NCBI GenBank assembly: GCA_002418985.1
Contig: DIFE01000038.1
Coordinates: 1-26,449, forward strand
From: Deltaproteobacteria bacterium UBA5756
GTDB taxonomy: Bacteria > Desulfobacterota > Syntrophorhabdia > Syntrophorhabdales > Syntrophorhabdaceae
Direction of reading: 5' to 3'
Length of the DNA: 26,449 nt
The translations under genes and the position numbers were made by a program. Numbering within the stretch: position 1 is the first letter of the stretch; each line of letters starts with the position of its first letter. The notes beneath the pieces were generated by a model. That model worked only from the letters and a program-made list of their open reading frames with translations, was not told the origin of the DNA and did no database searches. This document shows positions 14,759 through 21,382 of the stretch, piece by piece.

Positions 14759-16255
14759 ATGATGAAAGCACTCCTTATCTATCCCAAATATCCCGTCACC
14801 TTCTGGAGCTTCAAGTATGCCTTGAAATACGTCTCCAAGAAGGCCGCCTTCCCTCCCCTGGGATTATTGACCGTGGGGGCGCTCCTCCCCGAAGACTGGG
14901 ACATTCGTCTGGTAGATCTGAACATTAACAACAATCTGAGAGACAGCGATCTCCAATGGGCGGACTATGTCTTCATAAGCGCCATGCTTGTACAAAAGGA
15001 GTCTGTCGCTGCAGTTCTCGGAGAGTGCCGCCGTCTGGGAAAAAAGGTCGTGGCCGGAGGTCCCTTCTTCAACGGCGCCTCGGAAGAACTCTTATCACTT
15101 GTCGATCACCTCATCCTGAACGAGGCAGAGTTGACGCTGCCGCAATTCCTGAAAGATCTTGCAGAGGGTAAGGCAGCCAGGGTGTATCGATCGAACGAGT
15201 TCCCGCCTTTGTCTGTAACGCCCGTTCCCCGCTGGGACTTGATCGACATGAAGGACTACGCTTCTCTCATGGTTCAATATTCACGAGGATGCCCCTACAA
15301 TTGCGACTTCTGTGACATTACCACCATGTATGGCCGCACACCGAGACTGAAGGGCACAGGGCAGTTTCTGGATGAATTGCAGATGATTTATGACAGGGGA
15401 TGGCGGGGCAGCCTCTTTGTCGTGGACGATAACTTTATCGGCAACCGTGTTGCCGTGAAGAAGATGCTGCCGCACATAATCGAATGGATGAAGGTCCACG
15501 ATTACCCCTTTTATCTCTTCACCGAGGCCTCGATCAACATCGCCGACGACGAGACGCTCATTCATCTCATGGTTGAAGCCGGGTTCAAGCAAGTGTTCAT
15601 CGGGTTGGAGACGCCAAACGAGGACAGCCTGCAGGAATGCTCAAAGAATCAAAACTGCAGGCGCGACCTGACAGCCGCCATCAGAAAACTTCAGGCGTCA
15701 GGTATTGAGGTTATGGGAGGCTACATCGTCGGATTTGACAGTGATGATGAAGGGATCTTTGCAAGGCAGATAAAGTTCATCCAGGAAAGCGGTGTGGTAA
15801 CGGCCATGGTGGGACTTCTGAACGCCTTACCGAATACGAAACTCTGGCACAGGCTCAGAGAGGCGAACCGTCTGGAACTGACTGCGTCCGGGGACAATAC
15901 GGACGGGAGCATCAACTTTGTTTCTAAAATGGACAGGATGAAACTGATCGAAGGGTATCAAAGGATCATTAAGACCATATACAGCCCCAAGCCCTATTAC
16001 CAGAGGATCTCCCAATTTTTGCGGTATCATAACCCTTACTTGAAGCAAAAGATAGCAAAAGGCCAGATCAAGGCCCTCCTGAAATCCATCCTGTATATCG
16101 GGATACTGGGCAACGGCAGGACCCAGTGGTACTATTGGAGGCTTTTCGTCAAGACCCTGTTGTTCCATCGAAGATCTTTTCCCGAGGTTATCACTCTGAT
16201 GGTTTACGGACAGCACTTTCGCAAGGTGGCAAAAAAGGTATGTCTAAAATCATGA
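14759..16255 (+). CDS. B12-binding radical SAM protein (DUF4070, HpnP-like)
   Basis: The 498-residue enzyme has an N-terminal cobalamin-binding domain (about 1-140; start L-L-I-Y-P-K-Y-P-V-T-F-W-S-F). A radical SAM domain follows, with the 4Fe-4S motif C-P-Y-N-C-D-F-C (Cys178, 182, 185), and the C-terminal region is of the DUF4070 type. This is the architecture of the hopanoid C-2 methylase HpnP and of many uncharacterised cobalamin-dependent radical SAM proteins. Methylation of an unreactive carbon is the likely chemistry; the substrate is unknown and no hopanoid gene is near. Two ATGs lie in tandem at the start and the ribosome-binding site (AAGCGAG) is weak. Confidence 0.92.
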   Translation: MMKALLIYPKYPVTFWSFKYALKYVSKKAAFPPLGLLTVGALLPEDWDIRLVDLNINNNLRDSDLQWADYVFISAMLVQKESVAAVLGECRRLGKKVVAGGPFFNGASEELLSLVDHLILNEAELTLPQFLKDLAEGKAARVYRSNEFPPLSVTPVPRWDLIDMKDYASLMVQYSRGCPYNCDFCDITTMYGRTPRLKGTGQFLDELQMIYDRGWRGSLFVVDDNFIGNRVAVKKMLPHIIEWMKVHDYPFYLFTEASINIADDETLIHLMVEAGFKQVFIGLETPNEDSLQECSKNQNCRRDLTAAIRKLQASGIEVMGGYIVGFDSDDEGIFARQIKFIQESGVVTAMVGLLNALPNTKLWHRLREANRLELTASGDNTDGSINFVSKMDRMKLIEGYQRIIKTIYSPKPYYQRISQFLRYHNPYLKQKIAKGQIKALLKSILYIGILGNGRTQWYYWRLFVKTLLFHRRSFPEVITLMVYGQHFRKVAKKVCLKS

Positions 16256-16286
16256 GTGAACCTTTCCGATATGGACATCCCCGGTT

Positions 16287-16736
16287 TCACAGCAACTGGC
16301 CTCTTTCCAGATAGTCAACGAGGATACCTGTCGTTTGGCGGAGTCTCTGGCTCATGGAGAAGGCTATCTTCTTCAGCAGTTTCAGACCGACATAGGGCTT
16401 CTCCTTGAACAACAGATCCATGCTTTCCTTTGACAGCGTGACGAGGATCGTATCCGCCGCGGCGATGGCGGACGCGGAGCGCGGGTTGCCATCTATCATC
16501 GACATTTCGCCTATGACCTTCCCTACCCCTATCGCGGTAACGTGTTTAGCGGCGAGACGTTCATCTCTCTTCATTATGTTGACGCCTCCTTTCACGACGA
16601 CGCACATGAAGATATCCCTGTCACCTTCTTCAAAGACGGTGCTCCCCTTTTTATACTTCATGGTACCCATGTAACGGGACAGGTCGAGAAGCTCAGCCCA
16701 GGTAAATTCCATGCTGAGTGAGGTGTTTTCGAGCAT
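16287..16736 (-). CDS. Stand-alone cyclic-nucleotide-binding domain protein
   Basis: This 149-residue cytoplasmic protein is a cNMP-binding (CRP/FNR N-terminal-like) domain with no DNA-binding domain. The phosphate-binding cassette G-E-M-S-M-I-D-G-N-P-R-S-A-S (76-89) is complete, including Glu77 and Arg86, so ligand binding is plausible. The C-terminal helix (F-S-M-S-Q-R-L-R-Q-T) resembles the dimer helix of CRP-like proteins. Such lone domains bind cAMP or act as regulatory subunits. The start ATG at 16736 has only a weak GGGCGGAA. It reads in the same direction as glnK, 253 bases downstream, beyond the glnK terminator. Confidence 0.88.
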   Translation of the reverse strand: MLENTSLSMEFTWAELLDLSRYMGTMKYKKGSTVFEEGDRDIFMCVVVKGGVNIMKRDERLAAKHVTAIGVGKVIGEMSMIDGNPRSASAIAAADTILVTLSKESMDLLFKEKPYVGLKLLKKIAFSMSQRLRQTTGILVDYLERGQLL

Positions 16737-16906
16737 TTCCGCCCGTTCTGTGATGGCACGCCCAATTTCCGTTCATCTCTCCCCAAAGTAGTATTATCGT
16801 CATTTTTTGTCGAGGATAAAGCTCGATATCGCGCAGAGCGAAGATGGTAACGGCGGGGGCCGGTCGCAAAACCTTCTTTGATAAAAGCTTCCCGGTTTTC
16901 CCGGTA

Positions 16907-16940
16907 GAAAACGCGGGGCAACCATAAGGCGGCCCCGCGT
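16907..16940 (-). terminator. Intrinsic terminator after glnK
   Basis: On the minus strand, ACGCGGGGC (complement of 16932-16940) pairs with GCCCCGCGT (complement of 16911-16919) in a perfect nine-base stem with a 12-base loop, followed by TTTCT. It ends the amt-glnK transcript about 50 bases after the stop codon. The rest of 16737-16989 holds no gene. Confidence 0.88.
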
Positions 16941-16989
16941 CGAACCTCTTGCATCGGGATGACTGTCATCGATCCCGGGTGTCCCCCCG

Positions 16990-17328
16990 CTAGAGAGCTT
17001 CTTCCCCTGTCTCACCCGTTCTGATTCGATAGACTTCGAGGACCGGCGAGACGAATATCTTGCCGTCCCCTGCTCCGCCGGTACGCGCCGCCTCCATGAT
17101 CGTGTTCACGATCGCTTTCACTTCAGAATCCTTTACAACAATCTTCAATTCAAACTTTGGAAGCATGTCTATCGTATATTCACGCCCCCTGAATTGCTGC
17201 CTCAGTCCTTTTTGCTTTCCGTGACCTTCAATTCTCGTAACAGAAATACCAGGGTATCCCCTCTTCTCAAGCGCAGCCCTCACATCGTCGAATTTTTCAA
17301 TTCTTATTACCGCCGTTATTTTTTGCAT
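16990..17328 (-). CDS. glnK: Nitrogen regulatory protein P-II (GlnK type)
   Basis: This 112-residue trimeric signal protein senses 2-oxoglutarate and ATP/ADP, and it blocks ammonium channels when nitrogen is plentiful. It starts M-Q-K-I-T-A-V-I-R-I. The T-loop carries Tyr51 (F-R-G-R-E-Y-T), the uridylylation site, and K-F-E-L-K-I-V-V follows as usual. G-A-G-D-G-K-I-F-V-S-P-V matches the nucleotide-binding B-loop and the signature at the end. It lies 14 bases downstream of amt, the conserved amt-glnK pairing. The transcript probably starts at the sigma-54 promoter upstream of amt. Confidence 0.96.
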   Translation of the reverse strand: MQKITAVIRIEKFDDVRAALEKRGYPGISVTRIEGHGKQKGLRQQFRGREYTIDMLPKFELKIVVKDSEVKAIVNTIMEAARTGGAGDGKIFVSPVLEVYRIRTGETGEEAL

Positions 17329-17342
17329 GTCATCACCCCTAC

Positions 17343-18717
17343 CTATTTGTTCTGAGTATAAAAATCAGGATAGGCCGAGCCGCCGTGTTCAACTACATCG
17401 AGGCCCCCAATCTCTTCTTGAGGTGAAACCCTTACACCTATCATAACATCCATTATCTTGAACAGAATATATCCGCATACGAAAGCCCATAATCCCGCAA
17501 CGGCAGCACCTATCACCTGAGCGATCAACTGGCCCGCGCCACCCCCGTAAAGAAACCCCTTTACAAAAGGTGCCTCAGTCAGATAGTTTCCGTACGTGCC
17601 ATCCGCAAATATGCCGACGCTTATAAGCCCCCACATGCCGTTGACACCGTGGACAGACACCGCGCCTACCGGATCGTCAACCTTCATTCCTTCAAGCGTA
17701 TATATGCTGACAATGACGAGCACCCCGGCTATCAATCCGATCACTACGGCAGCCCACGCCTCTACCCACGCACATGGCGCGGTTATGGCGACAAGACCTG
17801 CAAGAACACCGTTAAACATCATGCCGACATCGTATATTTTGGTCTTCAGCAGAACGACGATTAACGCGGCAAATCCGCCTGCCGATGCAGCGAGCAGGGT
17901 GTTGACCGCTATAACCGATATTCTAAGATGATGCGCATTGAAAGTAGAACCGGGGTTAAACCCGAACCATCCAAACCAGAGTATGAAAACACCGAGGGCT
18001 GCCAGTGTTATACTATGGCCCGGGATAGCGTTTGGCTTTCCTTCCTTTGTAAATTTGCCAAATCTTGGCCCAAGCACTATTGCTCCCGCAAGCCCGAACA
18101 TCCCACCTAATTGTATGCACAACACCTGATCCGGCAAAATCAAGATGTCCCAGACCGAACGGCAACTTCGAGAGCCATCCGCCGCCCCATACCCAGTGGC
18201 CGTATATCGGATAAACAAGCATGCTGATGATCACGCTATAGATCAAATACGAGGAGAACTTCAGGCGTTCCGCCACAGCGCCTGAGACTATGGTTGCGGC
18301 GGTTGCGCAAAATACCAATTGCCAGAAGAAATCAAGGTACTTGCCAACGTCATATTGATTGCCGGCCAGAAATAGCGGACCGACACCGATAAACCCCCCG
18401 ACATCGGTCCCCTTCAAAAGCGTGTAGCCGATGACGAAGAAGCCGAGAGAACCGACGATGAAGTCTATTCCATTCTTTGCCATCAGGTTTGTTGCATTCT
18501 TTGCCCGGCAAAAGCCCGTTTCAACCATGGCAAATCCTGCCTGCATAAACATGACCAGGAAACCGCAAACCAAAACCCAGACATAGTCGACCGGTGCCTG
18601 CGCATTTTCCGCCAATGTCTTCGCTCCGGTAGGATCCGGCCCTGTCTCGGCAAAAACGGTACCTGCCATGCCAAGGATCGTAAAACTCAATAGTAGGAAC
18701 ATAAAAGCTCTTTTCAT
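17343..18717 (-). pseudogene. amt: Ammonium transporter amt, interrupted by a one-base insertion
   Basis: The protein is an Amt/MEP/Rh ammonium channel, but its reading frame is split. The N-terminal 203 residues (signal peptide, then V-D-Y-V-W-V-L-V-C-G-F and M-V-E-T-G-F-C-R-A-K-N) run to G-S-G-V-V-H-T-I. At 18108 an extra base shifts the frame, and the remaining 254 residues (G-G-M-F-G-L-A-G-A-I ... H-G-V-N-G-M-W-G) continue one frame over. Removing that single base restores a 457-residue protein of normal Amt length. The first frame otherwise stops at 18013. The start is the ATG at 18717, with AAGGAGG seven bases before it. Causes could be a true mutation, a sequencing error, or less likely programmed frameshifting. 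Confidence 0.9.
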
Positions 18718-18840
18718 TATCAAGCCTCCTTAATTATTTGTCCTTCCGTTACTCACAATCTCCTGCCTCAAACAATCCCTATTCCCATGAGGGTGAATGT
18801 TTTTTCTTGTTACCCGTGACCCCTGGCGCATCCCTCCTCG

Positions 18841-18893
18841 GAAAAAGATAAAGGCGCCTCCAAACCCGCGTTGGCCGAAGACGCCTTTGTCTT
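18841..18893 (-). promoter_or_regulatory. ANTAR-type antitermination leader of amt-glnK (hexaloop hairpins plus terminator)
   Basis: In the RNA sense (minus strand), AAGAC-AAAGGC-GTCTT (18893 to 18878) forms a hairpin with a six-base loop having A at position 1 and G at position 4. One base later, GGCC-AACGCG-GGTT (18876 to 18863, two G-U pairs) has another hexaloop with A1 and G4. The intrinsic terminator AAAGGCG (18888-18882) with CGCCTTT (18856-18850), followed by ATCTTTTTC, uses bases of the first hairpin, so the two folds exclude each other. This matches the known RNA target of ANTAR antiterminators (NasR, EutV, GnfR). Inferred, not tested. Confidence 0.7.
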
Positions 18894-18917
18894 GCACCTT
18901 AACCCTGGTCTTGTTAA

Positions 18918-18935
18918 AAGCAATGGGTATGCCAA
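18918..18935 (-). promoter_or_regulatory. Sigma-54 (RpoN) promoter of amt-glnK
   Basis: On the minus strand the sequence TTGGCATACCCATTGCTT has GG and GC at the exact -24/-12 spacing of the sigma-54 consensus (TGGCA-N6-TTGC). Transcription would start near 18908, just before the hairpin and terminator leader. Sigma-54 control is expected for nitrogen genes and needs an activator such as NtrC or NifA. A direct repeat TGTTACG with 10-base spacing (18986-19002) lies about 55-70 bases upstream. Confidence 0.85.
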
Positions 18936-18985
18936 AACTCAACGACGGCTTTCCCCGATGCTATGTTGAACTAAACTTAATCAAT

Positions 18986-19002
18986 TGTTACGAAGTGTTA
19001 CG
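18986..19002. repeat. Direct repeat TGTTACG, 10-base period
   Basis: TGTTACG occurs at 18986-18992 and again at 18996-19002, one helical turn apart, upstream of the sigma-54 promoter. It is a candidate activator site, but it fits neither the NifA (TGT-N10-ACA) nor the NtrC consensus. The rest of 19003-19307 shows no gene or clear structure. Confidence 0.4.
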
Positions 19003-19307
19003 CTGCAGAATCTACTCCGCCTGTCCCCTCTCCGGGCCGATTGGAAACATTGGAATAGAGAATATATCCTACATAAAAGTGGGTCCTGCCGCCGCCACCC
19101 TACATAATTGTACGACATCGGATGAGGTTGTCCCTGAAGGCTTCGTCCATAGAAAGAACACTGATTCCGGACATACTCAGCTCTCACCAGGGAACCCGGA
19201 CTGCCGCCCGGGTATTCACCAGCATCCCTATTGACCGCCAGGTTCGGTTACGTCCCGGGCATCGCTTGTCTCAAGGGTTTACAGAGATACTCGACCGGAG
19301 CGTTCTG

Positions 19308-19335
19308 TTGACAGCACTGATATTTGTGCTATTAA
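19308..19335 (+). promoter_or_regulatory. Promoter of the dodecin gene
   Basis: A perfect TTGACA (19308-19313) and TATTAA (19330-19335) are 16 bases apart, and TGC lies directly before the -10 box (extended -10). The ATG is 46 bases downstream of the -10 box. Confidence 0.8.
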
Positions 19336-19380
19336 CACCATATAACGTCGTGAGGTAATGGAAATTGAAAGGAGGTCGTT

Positions 19381-19620
19381 ATGCCTGACAGAGTATACGT
19401 CGTCAATGAGATTGTAGGCACCAGCACGGTATCGTGGGAAGACGCAGCCAAGACGGCCGTAGAGACCGCTGCAAAGAGCGTTAAGGACCTTCGTATCGGG
19501 GAGGTGGTAACGCAGGATGTAACGGTGGAGAATGGAAAGGTTGTAAGCTACCGGGTAAGACTCAATATTTCCTTCAAGTATCATCCGGAAATAGCCTGGT
19601 ACGAAGAGGTTCAACGCTGA
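19381..19620 (+). CDS. Dodecin family flavin-binding protein
   Basis: Dodecins are small proteins that assemble into hollow 12-mers and store or buffer flavins. This 79-residue member shows the family pattern E-I-V-G-T-S, S-W-E-D-A-A-K-T-A-V, K-D-L-R-I-G-E-V and V-E-N-G-K-V-V-S-Y-R-V-R-L. The Trp that stacks on flavin in characterised dodecins is Ile here (position 39). A C-terminal tail of about 12 residues with a Trp extends beyond the usual length. AAAGGAGG lies seven bases before the ATG. It stands alone, with its own promoter and a terminator-like stem behind. Confidence 0.92.
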   Translation: MPDRVYVVNEIVGTSTVSWEDAAKTAVETAAKSVKDLRIGEVVTQDVTVENGKVVSYRVRLNISFKYHPEIAWYEEVQR

Positions 19621-19652
19621 TACACCAGAGCTTGCTCCCGGGTTCCACCTCA

Positions 19653-19687
19653 AAGGTCAGGGATACTCGCAAGGCTTCCCTGACCTT
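19653..19687. terminator. Perfect 11-bp stem between convergent dodecin and pfkB
   Basis: AAGGTCAGGGA (19653-19663) and TCCCTGACCTT (19677-19687) pair perfectly around a 13-base loop. It lies between two genes that end towards each other and could stop both transcripts. The T-run on the plus side is short (CTTCTC). Confidence 0.75.
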
Positions 19688-19740
19688 CTCACCTCTGAAC
19701 TACCGCAGTCTCCTGGCGGCCTCTTCGATCCCGTGATCGC

Positions 19741-20706
19741 TCATGCCTTCGTTTCCTCCCCCGATGAACGATGTTCTCTCAGAATTATCTGCCGGTACAA
19801 TCGTTCCGTGTCATCCCGGCAACATAGTCCGGTCCCAGGGGACATCACCGCCGACGCCCCGGCGGCCACGCCGAAAGAAAGCGCTTCCCGGAGGGTCTTT
19901 CCCCTCGCGAGGCTCAGCACCATACCAGCTACCATGCTGTCCCCGGCCCCGACAACACTCCTGATCGGTACCGTCGGAGCCCGCACATGTTCACACCCGT
20001 CTTTGGACACCATTATGGCGCCGCCCGCACCCAGCGAGACCGCAATCACCTCACTGTAACCTTTCCCGATCAGCTTCCGAGCTCCATCCTCGAGTTCCAA
20101 CTCATCCCGGATTTCGCCTCCGACGAGGCTCCGCATCTCATTCATGTTCGGTTTTAGCAGATACACTCCAGCCCGCGACGCCAATCGAAGCGGTTCGCCC
20201 GATGTATCGACGATCAGTCTGGCCCCCAACCGTGGAGCGGCCTCTGCCAGCTGAGCGTAAAAGTCTTCCGGAACCCCCGGGGGGAGACTCCCGCTCGCCA
20301 CCAGATAGCCGGGTTTCGGGTCCAGCGCCTCCAGCATTTCGAGACATTGCCGCCATTCCTTCTCCTTCAACGTCGGTCCCAGCATGCCAAAACGAAACTG
20401 CCTTCCGCTCGATTCCTCCAGGATAGTCAGATTCTCCCGTGTCGACCCTTCGATGGGAACCCGGTGATGAGAAATGTCTGCCTCGTCGATAAGCGCCTGA
20501 AGCATTTCGCCGAAAGGGCCCCCGGCTGGGTAAAGGGCTAATGACTTTCCGCCCAGTATCCCGATTACCCGGGATACGTTGACACCGCCGCCGCCGGGCT
20601 CGTATGTTGAAGGTTTGCAGCGCAGCTTGCGGTCTGCAACAACATGTTCGACGCTTGAGCTTATATCTATTGAAGGATTCATCGTCAGGGTCACTATACG
20701 TTCCAT
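19741..20706 (-). CDS. pfkB: 6-phosphofructokinase, PfkB type
   Basis: This 321-residue ribokinase-family sugar kinase resembles E. coli Pfk-2 along its whole length, from R-I-V-T-L-T-M-N-P-S-I-D and E-P-G-G-G-G-V-N-V-S-R to the C-terminal C-C-R-D-D-T. The second PfkB signature V-V-G-A-G-D-S-M-V-A-G contains the catalytic Asp256. It phosphorylates fructose 6-phosphate in glycolysis; a relative using tagatose 6-phosphate or fructose 1-phosphate cannot be excluded. GGGAGG lies nine bases before the ATG. The upstream membrane orphan is only 16 bases away, so the two are likely an operon. Confidence 0.92.
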   Translation of the reverse strand: MERIVTLTMNPSIDISSSVEHVVADRKLRCKPSTYEPGGGGVNVSRVIGILGGKSLALYPAGGPFGEMLQALIDEADISHHRVPIEGSTRENLTILEESSGRQFRFGMLGPTLKEKEWRQCLEMLEALDPKPGYLVASGSLPPGVPEDFYAQLAEAAPRLGARLIVDTSGEPLRLASRAGVYLLKPNMNEMRSLVGGEIRDELELEDGARKLIGKGYSEVIAVSLGAGGAIMVSKDGCEHVRAPTVPIRSVVGAGDSMVAGMVLSLARGKTLREALSFGVAAGASAVMSPGTGLCCRDDTERLYRQIILREHRSSGEETKA

Positions 20707-20722
20707 ATGGATAAGCCTCCCG

Positions 20723-21088
20723 TCATCGGCCTTCGGATATACTCCCTTTTCCTTCCTGTCGGGGCCTCGGAGCCGGCGTAGATATCGAGAAGCCCTTTCG
20801 TAAGACTTCTTTAAGTTCCGACAGTGTGCTGTGAAAGACGAAGACAGAAAGAAAATGGAAGAGGAGTGCCAAGAAGCCGAGTGTTACATAGAGACCGAAT
20901 AAGAACCGGTGGGCCTTCAGGATCTTCAGCATGATGACGAAGACTATCATGGATAAAACCCCGTCGATGATGAAATGCACCAAAGCGTTGCTTGTGCTTA
21001 CAATGGAAATCAATGCTAACGAAATGAGAAAGAAAAGAAGAAGGGAATACTTGTTTTCAATAATCCTTTCCAGATCCGCCGCGCGCAC
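20723..21088 (-). CDS. Small membrane protein (121 aa), pfkB operon
   Basis: Starting at a GTG with GGGGG six bases upstream, the product has a short charged N-terminus (A-A-D-L-E-R-I-I-E-N-K-Y) and about three membrane segments: L-L-L-F-F-L-I-S-L-A-L-I-S-I, I-D-G-V-L-S-M-I-V-F-V-I-M-L, and F-G-L-Y-V-T-L-G-F-L-A-L-L-F. A hydrophilic Pro/Arg-rich tail ends it. The arrangement recalls the N-terminal half of bacterial two-segment ion-channel proteins, but no pore motif follows before the stop. It may be a truncated relative or a small protein in its own right. Function unknown. Confidence 0.7.
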   Translation of the reverse strand: MRAADLERIIENKYSLLLFFLISLALISIVSTSNALVHFIIDGVLSMIVFVIMLKILKAHRFLFGLYVTLGFLALLFHFLSVFVFHSTLSELKEVLRKGFSISTPAPRPRQEGKGSISEGR

Positions 21089-21293
21089 TTAAGACCCCCT
21101 GTGCAGAGCTTCCTGACGGCATGGTCCTTATCCGGACCCATCGCCGTAACGAGCAGTTTTTTTCCGATTAGTCACCAATTCTTTATTGTGCAGCAATTTC
21201 AGACAATTTACAAGCTGGAACAGAGTTGCCGTCCTGTTACCAATTACGCTGTGGATCCACTTGTACCTCCTGTAGGGTTCATCGGCACATCAT

Positions 21294-21327
21294 CACATCG
21301 AAGTGCGGGTGAGACAAGGACGTCTCA
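21294..21327 (+). promoter_or_regulatory. ANTAR-type hairpins in the nifA-like leader
   Basis: The second hairpin is TGAGAC-AAGGAC-GTCTCA (21310-21327), a perfect six-base stem with a six-base loop having A1 and G4. The first candidate, CAC-ATCGAA-GTG (21294-21305), is short but also has a hexaloop with A1 and G4, four bases before the second. The 3' arm of the second overlaps the 5' arm of the terminator that follows, so they exclude each other. The layout is that of ANTAR antitermination targets. Confidence 0.65.
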
Positions 21328-21358
21328 AGGGTGAGTTGCATCCTTGAGATTTTTTTTT
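21323..21358 (+). terminator. Attenuator-terminator in front of the nifA-like gene
   Basis: TCTCAAGG (21323-21330) pairs perfectly with CCTTGAGA (21342-21349), followed by nine T residues. It is 25 bases before the start codon, so it can only act on the leader transcript. The region from 21101 to 21290 shows no gene. Confidence 0.9.
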
Positions 21359-21382
21359 GATCATTTTCGGCCAGGACGAGGC

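Noticed and set aside
18730..18831. A 33-codon leader ORF between the amt terminator and amt
   Set aside because: The purine-rich site is directly against the ATG, too close for good initiation, and the peptide has no regulatory-looking run of one amino acid.
21216..21229. TGGAACAGAGTTGC as a sigma-54 promoter for the nifA-like gene
   Set aside because: The distance between GG and GC is one base short of the strict sigma-54 spacing.
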